Shown: piece after piece, positions 31,811 through 42,500 of the stretch
Position numbering within the stretch: position 1 is the stretch's first letter
How the letters are laid out: each line of letters begins with the position of its first letter
Assembly (NCBI GenBank): GCA_036924085.1
Contig: JAVGWX010000004.1
Location: 41,854,793 to 41,918,792, forward strand
Length of the DNA: 64,000 nt
Reading direction: 5' to 3'
Source: Ariolimax columbianus
Lineage: Eukaryota; Mollusca; Gastropoda; Stylommatophora; Arionidae
The notes under the pieces: generated by a model
Database searches by the model: none
What the model was told of the DNA's origin: nothing
Seen by the model: only the letters and a program-made list of their open reading frames with translations
Translations under genes and position numbers: made by a program

Positions 31811-34015
31811 AGAGATGTATGGTACTCTAGAACAAATACTGAGAACAACAAAAGACATAGATAATGTCGTGATCATGGGAGATTGGAATGCGATTGTTGG
31901 AATGGGCTCTGAGCTGGACATAGTTGGGAAGAGTGGGCTGGGTACTAAGGACAAAGACTAGGAGACCTGCCACTAGGAAAACTACATAATAACAAAGACC
32001 TGGAATCAAGTCCCGGATAGAAGGAAATACACATGGACAAGTTCTGGGAATAAGGGACGATATCAAATAGATTACATCATATGAAAAACAAGATTTAGAA
32101 ACTAAGTTAAAAAATCAATAACTTACCCTGCGGCGGATGCTGATTCAGATCATAATTTGCTTATTATGAAATGCAAACTAAGATGTAGGAAACCAGGAAA
32201 ATAGCAAAAAATTGCGACGGGAATTTGAAGGCTTTAAATGAGTTGGAAAAAAGAGTTAAATTCCAAAGATCGGCGACTTCTGCTTCAGGGTAAAAAACAT
32301 GTCACTGAAGCTATACATCATCAGTGGCAGAATAAAAGAGGCAGTAGAGATTACATTTAGTAACAAGAAAGCGGAAAACAAGAAACCCTGGGTGACACCT
32401 GAAATGCTAAAGAAAATGGAGGACAGACGTAAATGAAAAAATGGAAAAACATTAATACAGAGCATGGTATTGCAACGAATAGGTGTATCAAAAAATAACT
32501 GGCTGGAGAACGCAAGATGGCGAGAGAAAAATGGTGGATAGAACAAAGCGAGGAAATTGAAGATCTGGAGAAATCAGGGAAATTCAATAAATTCATAAGA
32601 AAGTTAAACAATCGTTTCGTAAACCTAAGGGCATACAATCATAGAAGATTAATGATAAGAATGGGAAACCAATAACAGACCGAGAAAACAAAAAGTCAGA
32701 TGGAGAGAATATCTTAAGGAACTGTACAATGATGGAGGCCTGTGTCAAGATAACACACAACTAAATAACATATCATTGACAGAAGAGAGGTTACCTATAA
32801 CCCGATAATAATTTAATAGGGCACTTTTTTTAATTCCGAACAACAAGACACCCGGGATATATGAATTACCTATCGAGCTACTGAAAGAAGCGGGAGAGAC
32901 TTTTCATGATTTACTTTTTCAGCATGTTAATGACATTTGCAGCAAGAGAATGTGGCCAAAAAGACCACACAACTTCAATATTAATTCCTTTGCCAAAAAA
33001 CTCAAATGCTGTAGAATGCGTTCAATTCCGAAAGATAAGTTTGATAATATATACATTTAAAATTCGTTTGAAGATTATTCATATGAGAATTGATGAAAAA
33101 TTATAAGAGGCACTGAAAGATAACTGGTTTAGATTTCGGAAGCCCAGAGGTACACGGGATGCCATTGGACCATTGCGGCTTCTCGCAGAAAAAATGATCG
33201 ATCAACACTGTGTATCTGTTTTATTGAATACGATAAAGCCTTTGATCGAGTTCCCTACAGCAAACTATTTAAGATTTTGCAGCAAATAGGTATTAGAAAG
33301 ATCACTCATTAGGTTAATCCAGAACCGGCATGAAAATTAAGAGGCGATTATTTCAATTACAGAAAGTCTCACGGATTTTGGCCTCTGGTTCGCCAGACAT
33401 CCTATTGTCTTGACATGGTTCCTTACGATTTTTGGCTGTTCCTCAAGCCAAAAATTCAATTGAAAGTGACTCGCTTTGAGTGACGAGAAGACATTGTACG
33501 AATGTGGTGACCCAGCTGTACTCATTCCCAAAGAGGCCTTCCTGGAATGCTTCTAGCAATGGGGGACTGCTGGGACATGTATGTGGTGTCCAAAGGAGAC
33601 TACTTTTAAGGAGATTAGGCATTTAAACCTCTAGGTGAGTAATTGTATTTTGTCCAACCTAAAAGTCGGATACTTTTGAACACACCTCGTGTAGAAGAAT
33701 GGAGCATATCTCTTGGAAATACAAGAAAACACATATAGATGTCTTGAAGAAAATATGGATCCAAAGAGAATTGGTATACGAAATCAGTCCAACAGTTAAG
33801 ATATGTTGGCCACATAAAAAAAACCACAACCGCTTACTGAAAACAATAATGCAAAGGAAAAATGGAAGGCAAACGTACCAAATGTTACTAGTGCACTATT
33901 TGGATAAATATCAACAAAAGATGGACAGGGAAAAGCTTATCAAATTCTACTATCAAGACAAGAGACAGGGGACGTTGGAGATCCATTACAGCGACCTTCG
34001 TTGTTGAAATATCCG
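31811..34015 (+). mobile_element. RTE-like EN-RT LINE copy, interrupted by mariner
   Basis: In order: apurinic-type endonuclease (VVIMGDWNAIVG near 31866-31902; GRYQIDYI; DADSDHNLL), linker (KKPWVTPEMLKKMEDRRK; AREKWWIEQSEEIEDLEK), RT start (NNKTPGIYELPIELLKEAGE near 32840), RT core (FRKPRGTRDAIGPLRLLAEK; EYDKAFDRVPYSKLFK to 33300), then after the mariner a C-terminal stretch (ISWKYKKTHIDVLKK, 33700-34010). Frameshifted throughout. It aligns along its length with the minus-strand host LINE at 46455-52140 and serves as its uninterrupted paralogue. Confidence 0.8.
33335..33694 (+). mobile_element. Mariner-like transposase 3' remnant
   Basis: The translation LDMVPYDFWLFLKPKIQLKV corresponds to the last-Asp region of mariner transposases (SPDLAPCDFWLFPKLK). 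MYVVSKGDYF follows near 33580. The element ends GTCGGATACTTTTGAACACA then CCTCGTGTA, like a mariner terminal repeat next to TA. The 5' two-thirds is missing. Confidence 0.8.
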
Positions 34016-34149
34016 TGAGCAGAACTTGGCGATTTCATCAGTCTTAATTAGCTTAATCCTGGTACTTCTCTTGTGTCGCAGTATAACTACATGAAGATAA
34101 ACAATGGATTAGATCTTACCATAGAATAGGAAAGAACGATATGTGTGTG

Positions 34150-34290
34150 TATATAGGACTGATCAAAAACTATCCGATCTTAGGCCCTTTAAATAAACTA
34201 AAAAATCCTCCCGTTTTAGTTCAATCCCTAATCTCCGTCGATTGGCCCAGTAGGAGTTGACACACTTCCATCGAAGGTGATTAAGTTAGA
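34150..34290 (-). mobile_element. Mariner-like terminal fragment
   Basis: The + sequence CTGATCAAAAACTATCCGAT resembles a mariner terminal inverted repeat. In reverse, ACGGAGATTAGGGATTGAAC parallels the end of the transposase coding region at 33608-33630. Only about 140 bp is recognisable. Confidence 0.5.
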
Positions 34291-34865
34291 ACTAAATTCG
34301 TCAGTTATAGTCCGTCTTTTAATTCAGGAACAAGATGCGAAGCAATTTTCTGCAAAACTGCGTGTCATATCCAAATGATTTTTTGCATGCAGTTTTGTAA
34401 TATCAATTACTCTAAAACATTGATATTATTAGTCCATAGATGTTCAGAATTTTGCACATCGGCGAATTCCTTTGATCTTTTAGGACCATTGCAAAGAAAT
34501 GACATTAAATTTAAGATTTTACAGTCCGCAGCTTAATTTCCCATCGCATTATATTCATAGGTGTATCTCCTAAATAGCTTCATAGATCAGCTGATTGTTT
34601 TTGTTGCCATTTATGTACAATCGCAAACATCGCACAGATATGCAACAGTTAATACAGCCCTTCGTTCACCATTAGACCCCAACATTGTATGAACTGCGCA
34701 GCTAATTTTGTGTTGCTTAAAGCAATTGAATATTTAAATGTCTTTGTTGTCATTGTTTGTACACCTTATTGTTTTGATAAACAAACGCTTATTCATCCAA
34801 GTCTGCTAATCAGTATGCCCACAAAAGATGATATTAATCATTCTGAATCTTTCGATTCAAAGAGG
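34291..34865. other. No recognisable feature
   Basis: Low-copy-looking DNA with no recognised homology. Confidence 0.3.
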
Positions 34866-34869
34866 TTGA

Positions 34870-35821
34870 TAATTGTAATCCATCTCGTTGCCAGTACTGT
34901 TTTTCTTCTCAGAGCACATGTTCAGCAGACTTTTTTCAGAACTGAATGTCTATTTTTGAAAAGTGCTCACGTGTCAGCACTTCAACATCACACACTTTAA
35001 ATGTCCTGTTCTTTTCGGCAATTTTCCTTTGAATTTAGCCCACACAACCTAAAGTTTAGATGAGCATTAAATGCAGGTAGTGGCAGAGAAGTGTGATCGT
35101 ACTCGTCAATATTCACCTTTTCATTAGCTAGCCATGTCATAATTTGATCTTTTGTATTTGTTGCACTTGGTGCTGTGTCTACCTCTGATACTGCATTATG
35201 ATATGATGCAGTATCCATTACTAGGCATGACGGTCTATTCAGAATTTGAAGCAGATCATTTGTCATCCGGTGCCTGAAAATGTGTCTATTCATTTCAGCA
35301 TGGTAGTCTTTACCGTTAGTACTTTTTGATTGGAAAATAAGTTCAGCGTCATGGAAAATACCATTTTCACTGCTTCCGGCACACGTTAGTATAATGTGCT
35401 GCCCTTTACTGCTTGGAATTTGTTTTTTCTGTTTACCATAAGCAGATTGCAATTCTTTACCATAGGTGTGGTGGTAAGCATAGACCCATAATTTGTTCAA
35501 GTATACAATATCATAGCGTTGCCTACGCCGTTCACTTATCTGTTTCATGTATTTGATTCTCGCAGCAATCAAATGTGGCTATTCACATATAATATTCCTA
35601 AATGTAAAGACGGCGGCTCTTACAATTTTCATAACAGCACGTATGGTAATGTCATACTGCAGTCGGATTGCAATGTTAATTTTAGTTTCCGGAGAGTAAC
35701 AAGTTGATATTTCGTCAAAACGTTTCAAAATCTCCCGTTTTATGGCATCTCTATCGAAATCGTCATGTTTCCTTTTTTTTTTTTTTGGCTTGGCATATTT
35801 TTGTTGTTTGTCGCTCGCCAA
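34870..35821 (-). pseudogene. DDE-type (Tc1/IS630-related) transposase remnant
   Basis: Minus-strand frames carry, in order, a basic N-terminus (KPKKKKRKHDDFDRDAIKRE), a region around YLNKLWVYAYHHTYGKELQS, GQHIILTCAGSSENGIFHDA, ELIFQSKSTNGKDYHAEMNR, LVMDTASYHNAVSEVD (second Asp in a DxASYH context), and near 34890-34960 a terminal EEKQYWQRDG segment. This matches an animal family of uncharacterised DDE_3 transposases as I remember it. A stop or frameshift separates the N-terminal frame (35579-35821) from the main frame (34997-35572). No terminal repeats were identified. Confidence 0.7.
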
Positions 35822-36031
35822 TAAGGCGGTTTGCGTTGCACTATGTTTTTATTTTTGCGCCTGTCAGCTCATTGCATCTAGCTTCGGAATGCATTTATGT
35901 AAGGGTCTGCTTCCTCCTGCATTATTTAAGGGTTTGCTTCCCCGGGGTAACGGCTGGTGCTGTGATGGGGAGCGAAGACAGCGCCTTTGGATTGTGAGCC
36001 GTGTCACTTAACCACTAGCCAAGGCCGTCAA
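35822..36031 (-). mobile_element. SINE-A copy, 3'-truncated
   Basis: It runs from AAGGCGGTTTGCGTTGCACT to CACTAGCCAAGGCCGTCAAC and is mutated in the B box (GGGGAGCGAAGACAGCG). It abuts the N-terminal end of the transposase remnant. No TSD was found. Confidence 0.88.
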
Positions 36032-36441
36032 CTTAGACCTTACTTGATATGAGTGCACCCCCAGTGCTTTCCAATAATACAACGGTAAAATGATGATCTA
36101 TCCAGACTGAGCGCTAATTTCGTTCGCTTCTCTGGGTCATGAATATTGTAATATAAATTACCTATCTTAGATTCCCTGCGGAAAAACGTGTATAGTAAAA
36201 CGGTAACCCTCTACATTGTTATAAATGTACACTTCAAACTCATTTTGAAATTAATATCAATGTGAGTTGTGTAAAAGCAACTATGTGTCACAATAACAAA
36301 CCCACGAACTATAATATCGTGATACACCTATAACTGAACGACAGTTTTGTATGAATGAACTTGGTTGTTTTCTGCACTCGAAAAAATGTGTCTAATTTGT
36401 CAGCCGAAAAATCCGGAATTTGTTTTTTAACTCTGCTTATT
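36032..36441. other. No recognisable feature
   Basis: Low-copy-looking sequence. Confidence 0.3.
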
Positions 36442-36452
36442 TGAATGTCAAA

Positions 36453-36898
36453 GACTGGTCAGGGAGGGAAGACAAAGAGAACAATTCACCCACTCAGTGT
36501 CACTGCCAGAAGTCAAGGCACACATCCCAAAAAAATATAAACAAGAGTGGATAGAGAGAACAAACAGCAAATACCCACAGGACCCAATCAATAGACTGAA
36601 TCGAAAACAGTATACCACAATTTATCGCATAAGAACAGGTCATTGCAGACTAAATACACACATGCATAAAACTTACACAATGCACATGTCAGAGAGGACT
36701 CCAGACTTCAGAACACATTATGCAAATATGTCCACTGCACCAAGGTTCCCGTGAGAAGACCTGGCCCGAGGAAAGAAACATACAAGACAAACTGTGGGGA
36801 ACCATTGAGGACCTGCGACTGACGTGTCACTTCATGGAGGCAGCCCCTCTGGTGGCATAAAACGAGCTTACGAAACCGAACGCAAAGAAGAAGAAGAA
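36453..36898 (+). mobile_element. 5'-truncated RNase H-type LINE (second subfamily), 11-bp TSD
   Basis: It encodes KKYKQEWIERTNSKYPQDPI, RKQYTTIYRIRTGHCRLNTH and a frameshifted remnant of the C-terminal knuckle. The 3' end is CCGAACGCAAAGAAGAAGAA. The TSD TGAATGTCAAA is at 36442-36452 and 36899-36909. It is about 446 bp, so heavily 5'-truncated. Confidence 0.93.
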
Positions 36899-36909
36899 TG
36901 AATGTCAAA

Positions 36910-37300
36910 ACAATTATTTTTTAAACAGCACGACTGTATACCGTAAATGTGTTAAAATGTGGTCCAATTCAGTGAGGTTGTTTTTAATAAAGCTTAATAA
37001 ATAATTTTTTTGGAAAAATACATCAAATTGCTTAGAGACAAAAATATTTACTGAACGTCATGGATATTCTAAGACTGCATGCGAAAAATTATATATATAT
37101 ATGACATGCAGTTTTCTAGAAACTTCTAACCTTCTTTATGAATTAAAAGACCAAGAACAGTGGTAGCGTGAGCGTGTGTGTGTGTATGTGTGTGTGTGTG
37201 TGTGTGTTCATGTGTGTGTGTGTGTACATGTGTGTATGTGTATGTATGTGCATGTGTGTGTGTGGACATTCACAAAGAATAACTAAAAGTATATCGCATG
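36910..37300. repeat. AT-rich DNA with a (TG)n microsatellite
   Basis: A (TG)n run with TA and CA interruptions occupies about 37170-37265. A short (AT)n lies at 37090-37102. Nothing else was recognised. Confidence 0.8.
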
Positions 37301-37314
37301 TTATTTATGAACTG

Positions 37315-37917
37315 AGCGCAATAGCTGCAGCGGTCAGCGACTCATAGCTGACTGTTAGCGTCAGGACCAGCGACACACAGCCGGCTGCCAGCGTCAGGAC
37401 CAGCGACCCAAAACTGACTGCTAGCGTCAGGGCCAGCGACCCAAAGCGGACTGCTAGCGTCAGGGTCAGTGACCCCCAGCTGGCTGCTAGCGTCAGGATT
37501 AGCGACCCATAGCTAAGTGCTAGCGTCAGGACCAGAGACTCAAAGCTTACTGCTAGCGTCAGGGCCAGCGAACCATAGCTGCCTGCTAGCCTCAGGACCA
37601 GCAACCTATAGCTGACTGCTAGCGTCAGAACCAGCAAACCAGAGCTGCCAGGATCCGTCTACACCTCCACGCGGTGAGCCTGGATAGCAGGCTGCAACAG
37701 AGCAGACTGACTAAAGAGAATGGTTCGAAGAGGGAATGCTAGCCCGGTACTCAAAAAATGATTGCTGAAGTCGGATGTGTTGTACCGAAAGGTGCAAATA
37801 ACGCAGTCAAGCTGTAAACCACGACACAACGCATTCAGTTCTCTGGACTACATTCTGCTACTTAAGCCATTTTTAGTGTTTGGTAGCAGGAGATTGAGAA
37901 CGAACGAAGCCAAGCCC
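37315..37917 (+). mobile_element. SINE-B copy with internal 9x 33-bp expansion
   Basis: The standard SINE-B parts flank a tandem block. The head is TAGCTGCAGCGGTCAGCGAC; the body after 37632 continues AGAGCTGCCAGGATCC, CACCTCCACGCGGTGAGCC, ATGGTTCGAAGAGGG (B-box-like) and ends GAGAACGAACGAAGCCAAGC. The CAGCGA..GCTGACTGCTAGCGTCAGG unit starts at 37335, 37368, 37401, 37434, 37467, 37500, 37533, 37566 and 37599, exactly 33 bp apart. The reference copy at 20058-20418 has one unit. Flanks TTTATGAACTG (37304-37314) and TTTGTGAACTG (37918-37928) are a near-perfect TSD. Confidence 0.93.
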
Positions 37918-37929
37918 TTTGTGAACTGT

Positions 37930-38845
37930 GTTGTTTTTTTCGTATTATGCGTGTCTTAATAATATTAACTATGTATTAGTTAACATTAGTCGTTTTACGC
38001 GTACATGATATGTCTCTTGTTTACCTATGTTTCGATAAGCACGCCAGTTATATTGATAGCCCAGAATAAAGATCGTTGGAGACTGAGTAGGGACACACAG
38101 CTTTAGAACCGCTGCTGATGATTGAGTCATCAAGTAAGTACCTGTCCAATAGAAGCACTCTCTACATCAGAAACTCCGTTAGTGGTTCCCAGGAGCTAAG
38201 AATATGAGACCCACTGTAGTAGCTGCCTCCACTTAGGATGTAGTAGAAAGGGAACACAAAACAAACCAGCGACATAAAACACATTACACGAACTCACAAA
38301 TAAAACAGCATCCATGAAATCCTTTTCCGAGTCGACGAAGACACAAAATGTTAGTCCTGATTTGTCACGTGCTGTATGCTATTCTAGTTCCACACTTGAA
38401 AGATTCCACTGCTGTCTGTTGTCCAGTACGCTTCGCCAGTAATTCTTTCCATAATCTCAAAAACTCGCGTTTCCCGCTCTGTGTGGGATGCTTTCAGAAA
38501 TGGCTGTGACAGCGCAAGTTGTCCGAGATCACTCGTTAACGAGAAATAAGTTGGATTAGATGTGCCCTTGTCTTCCGTTTTAGATTTCAGTTCGCGAGAT
38601 ATGAGAGTACAGTTAACCGTTCCATGTTCGAGACTTAGATGCAATGGCCTTAGCGATTTATTTTATTTTTCACATAACAGGCCTTGCATGTGTCTATCTG
38701 CGACAACAAATGAGGATGTTTCTAATTTCTTATTTGCTTCTTCTCAAATAATAGCATTGATTTTCTTCATAAACGTGTCTGAATCAGTCTTCTTTTGTCA
38801 GCCTATAGCACTTAGGTTGCAGGGATTTGCTACAAATCTGTATCT
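37930..38845. other. No recognisable feature
   Basis: A 205-codon + frame that enters the following array starts at 38562, but its upstream part matches nothing known. Confidence 0.3.
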
Positions 38846-38847
38846 TT

Positions 38848-39185
38848 CATGGAGACTGCCCTTTCATGGAGAATGTCCTTTCGTGGAGACTGCCCTTTCA
38901 TGGAGACTGCGTTTTCAAGGAGACTGTGCTTTCGTGGAGACTGCCCTTTTCATGGAGACTACCCTTTTCATGGAGACTGCTCTTTCATGGAGACTGCCCT
39001 TTTCATGGAGACTGCCATTTCATGGAGATTGCCCTTTTCGTGGAGACTGTCTCGTTTATGGAGACTGCCCTTTCATTGAGACTTCTTTCATGGAGACTGC
39101 CCTTTCGTGGAGAATATCCTTTCATGAAGACTATCCTTTCATTGAGACTGCCTCGTTTATGGAGACTGCCCTTTCATGAAGACAA
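38848..39185. repeat. 18-bp tandem array, about 18 copies
   Basis: The unit is TTTCATGGAGACTGCCCT, with variants TTTCGTGGAGACTG and TTTTCATGGAGACTA that add or drop a base. Frames encode METALSWRLPFHGDC-like repeats and shift with the indels, so no protein is preserved. Confidence 0.92.
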
Positions 39186-39565
39186 TAGACTTAGAGAACA
39201 TGTTAGAAAATGGACAAACAGCATTCTTTGTCGTAACAAATCAAGTAGACTGCATTACATTTTTTACGAAATTTTAATTTTGTTCAAGCTGTTTTCATTT
39301 ATGTTTCGTACATGATGCTAGTTGTGGGGGCAGTCCGTTCCTTTATGACTCATTTTCCGTCGTTATTCGTACACAAAAGGATGAAGGAATAAAGACCATA
39401 TCTGGTAAATAAATTCATAACTCGATAACTGTCTATGCATTTTTTCTCAATTTTACCGTCATCATCTTAATGTATGCTCAATTATTTTCTTCATTGGCGT
39501 TACATCAATGTAAGTGAATTAATCGGGCAAATAAATATGTATAAAATACAGTCTAACCATGCACG
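39186..39565. other. No recognisable feature
   Basis: AT-rich DNA with no recognised homology. Confidence 0.3.
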
Positions 39566-39567
39566 AT

Positions 39568-39900
39568 ATTTACTTCTTCTTCTTCTTCTTCCACTTCTTC
39601 TTCTTCTTCTTCGTCTTCTTCTTCGACTTTCGTCATGAAAAGTACGTTGTGACGTTGTGTTGTAGTTTACAGCGAGGCTGCGATATCAGCGCATTTTGGT
39701 TCGACAGATCTGTTTTCAGCTGACAATGTTGAGTACTGGTTTGCCTTCCAACTGCGATCCTTATTCACTTGACTAGACTGCACTATGCGAAAAAGGGTCT
39801 TTATTAACTGTGGTTCACTTACCCTGATGCAAGCAGGAAGCGATAAGTCACTGTCACCGCATTCGCTGTGCCGCATCTTCGGCCCCTGATACTGAAATAA
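39568..39900 (-). mobile_element. Diverged SINE-B relative with (GAA)n tail
   Basis: A (CTT)n run at 39571-39625 is the reverse-complement tail. The following sequence keeps SINE-B landmarks in order: GTTGTAGTTTACAGCGAGGC TGCGATAT, then GACAGATCTGTTTTCAGCTG, TTGAGTACTGGTTTGCCTTC and AAAAGGGTCTT. It is clearly related but not the same subfamily. Confidence 0.6.
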
Positions 39901-39964
39901 TCTCAAAGGAGTTGAGATTAAAAGGTAGAGATTTGACACTTTAGGCCGAACCAGTATTTTGTAC

Positions 39965-40550
39965 CTACAATATTTGATTGATTGATTATCTCTTTAGTTC
40001 CAAGAGAAGCATAGGGTCACTACTACAGCTGCTCTTTTACAACAAGCTTTTATCATAACGTATGCTACTGTTTTTACACAATGCGTTTACTAACCCCATG
40101 GAGAAGCTTCTTTGGTCGCCTTCTACTACTTGCCTTGAAAATGACAGAGGTTTTATTTGTTTAAGTCCGGTTCAGTTCGGAGGTTGGCCCCCATAAGTAG
40201 CTCTTCAATCGTAAAAGTTAAATACTCTTTAGTGACAGATCCCAAGTGGCACGACTCTCTAAGGCTATCACCCGCACGAACAAATCCAACCCCACCCCTC
40301 TTTCGATGACAGACACTATTTAACACTATTAACATTTCCCTATTGCACTGTACTAGGTTTCAGGTCTCAGCTTTAAAAAAAAACATATGTTAGGTAATTA
40401 ACTCCCTTCGTCACCACAGGTCACGTACCCAAGTAATGCTAGGTCGAACGAGCGAGTGGTGGCCTTTGGATTAAACACAGTTCGTTTCTGCGGCATGAAA
40501 ACAGCGTCCATATCACTTGGACGTTCGTGAATGAGAAGGCAAAGACAGCG
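39965..40550. other. No gene recognised
   Basis: 40000-40140 shares a few words with 21350-21430 and may be a minor interspersed repeat. Otherwise nothing was recognised. Confidence 0.3.
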
Positions 40551-40579
40551 AAAGATAGGTGTCTGTCGCTGGGTTATGT

Positions 40580-41351
40580 GAGTGTTTGTGTCTCGGCTAA
40601 ACATAGACGACACAGAGGTATATGTCTATGGTTGTATCGTGGGAGAGTTTGTGTCTCGGCTAAACATAGACGACACAGCGGCATATGTCTATGGTTGTGT
40701 CGTGGGAGAGTTTGTATCTCGGCTAAACATAGACGACACAGAGACGTTAGACATAATGTAAGTGTCTCAGTTAAACATAGACAACACAGAGACGTTAAAC
40801 ATAATGTAAGTGTTTCAGTTAAACATAGACAACAGGGGAAGGCGTGGCCTAGTGGTTAAGTGGCACGGCTCACAATCCGAAGGTGCTGGGTTCGATCCCC
40901 ATCACATCACCGGCCGTTACCCCGGGGAAGCAACCCCTTAGAAAATGCAGGAGGAAGCGGACCCTTACATAAAATGCATGCTGAAGTCGGATGCACTGGG
41001 CCGACTGGCGCAAAATAAAAAGCACAGTGCAACGCACACCGCCTTGGGGATTAGAGAAAATAAGGCGAACGCAAAAAAAAACAAAAAAAAAAACAAACAT
41101 AGACAACACAGAGATGTTAGGCATAATGTAAGTGTCTCAGTTAAACATAGAACACAAAGACGTTAGACATAATGTAAGTGTCTCAGTTAAACATAGACAA
41201 TACAGAAACGTTAGACATAATGTAAGTGTCTCAATTAAACATAGACAATACAGAGACGATAGACATAATGTAAGTGTCTCAGTTAAACATAGACAATATA
41301 GAAACGTTAGACATAATATAAGTGTCTCGGCTAAAAATAGACGACACAGAC
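40580..41351. repeat. 63-bp then 48-bp tandem array (left block)
   Basis: The left part has 63-bp units (TCTCGGCTAAACATAGACGA starts at 40591, 40654 and 40717). From about 40740 the unit is 48 bp: ACGTTAGACATAATGTAAGT, then GTCTCAGTTAAACATAGACA, then ACACAGAG. A SINE-A (40835-41094) interrupts it. The 48-bp unit gives a 16-residue periodic frame (HNVSVSVKHRQYRDVR); not considered a gene. Confidence 0.9.
40835..41094 (+). mobile_element. SINE-A copy inside the 48-bp array, 14-bp TSD
   Basis: Full-length with A box TGGCCTAGTGG and B box GGTTCGATCCC. The 3' end AAGGCGAACGC is followed by an A-rich tail. The TSD AAACATAGACAACA is at 40821-40834 and 41095-41108 and restores the array unit when one copy and the SINE are removed. 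Confidence 0.96.
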
Positions 41352-41356
41352 ACTTT

Positions 41357-41711
41357 GCAGTTGTTTGCAAATGCCCAGTAGGTAACTCTTTTGTGCGTCT
41401 TTAAAATGACGTTAAGTGGCTAGTGGCAGTAGCTTTTTCTCAAATCCCGAGCGTGTTGTTGAAGGTGGACTAGCTTTCTCCACGCGGTTGTGCCATGTTT
41501 GGCTTCATCTGCGTGTCACTCACTACTACTGGGATCACGTTGATCTCTTGCCTCGTTAGCCAGGCTGTCGTGAAAACAACCCGTTTTCAAAGAGGGCTGC
41601 TAGGAAGTTCAGGTGAGGGTCTTGGCCAGTATGTTTTTTTCTTACCCCGACTAACATGTCTGATCAGTATATTTTGCCTGGCCAGACGTTAATCTCCCTC
41701 CCCACACTGTG
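41357..41711 (+). repeat. Family-E repeat inserted in the 48-bp array
   Basis: It contains GACGTTAAGTGGCTAGTGG, TCCCGAGCGTGTTGTTGAAGG, TTTGGCTTCATCTGCGTG and GTGAAAACAACCCGTTTTC, homologous to 5766-6085. The array resumes after it in the same phase, and ACTTT occurs on both sides (41352-41356, 41712-41716) as a possible 5-bp target duplication. This defines the ends best: GCAGTTGTTTGC at the left and CCCACACTGTG at the right. Confidence 0.65.
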
Positions 41712-42015
41712 ACTTTAGACATAATGTATGTGTCTCAGCAGAATATAGACAACACTGAGACTTTAGACATAATGTAAGTGTCTCCGCAGGATATAGACCA
41801 CACTGAGACTTTAGACATAATGTATGTCTCTCAGCAGAATATAGACCACACTGAGACTTTAGACATAATGTATGTGTCTCAGCAGAACATAGACCACACT
41901 GAGACTTTAGACATAATGCATGTGTCTCAGCAGAATATAGACCACACTGAGACTTTAGATATAATGTATGTGTCTCAGCAGAACATAGACCACACTGTGA
42001 CTTTAGACAAATATT
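41712..42015. repeat. 48-bp tandem array (right block), about 6 copies
   Basis: The unit is ACTTTAGACATAATGTATGT, then GTCTCAGCAGAATATAGACC, then ACACTGAG. It is homologous to the left block at 40740-41351 but of a distinct subtype. MYVSQQNIDHTETLDI repeats in frame 3 of the + strand. Confidence 0.92.
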
Positions 42016-42219
42016 TGTTTCTCAGAATTATGCGTTCCTTGAGAGTATTGAAGAAGATGAACCTTTCATTCTTATAACGAGAGCTGAACTGATTATCTTA
42101 TCTAGATAGTTTATTTTCTTTTTCTTCTTCTTCTTATTATTATTTTTCACATTATGTTTTCTCTTATTTTGATTATTATTTTTCACTGTCTATGTTCTTC
42201 TTGTTCTTCTACTACTGTT

Positions 42220-42500
42220 TCATCGATCGTCGTGAAGAGAACGCTCTGTTACCTAGTGTCGTAGTTTACAGCGAAGCTGCGATATCTCACATTTCGACCC
42301 GGTACACTCTGTACGGTAAATTTGTATGAACGGATTTTCCTTCCTTTTCGATCTCTATTTTCTCAGCTAGGCTGCGTAAATGCAGTCTATTTCAATGGCT
42401 GTCACGTGGAGACGATATAGGGTATTAGACAGCTTTGGTTTGTTGACCTGACTGAAACAGTCAGACATAAGACGAGGAGAGCTGTCATCTCGTTCACTCC
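42220..42500 (-). mobile_element. Diverged SINE-B relative
   Basis: It contains TCGTAGTTTACAGCGAAGCT GCGATAT followed by ATTTCGACCCGGTACACTC and TCGATCTCTATTTTCTCAGC in SINE-B order. TTC-rich DNA at 42118-42135 may be its tail. Confidence 0.5.

Noticed and set aside
34689..35000. 103-codon + ORF with hydrophobic segments
   Set aside because: Partly antisense to the C-terminal end of the transposase remnant and without recognised homology.
38562..39315. Two overlapping ORFs of 162-205 codons
   Set aside because: Mostly the 18-bp array; the non-repeat ends match nothing.
39568..39625. Stand-alone (CTT)n microsatellite
   Set aside because: Better explained as the reverse-complement (GAA)n tail of a diverged SINE-B relative.
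41737..42077. 99-codon ORF rich in SQQNIDHTETLDI repeats
   Set aside because: Product of the 48-bp array.
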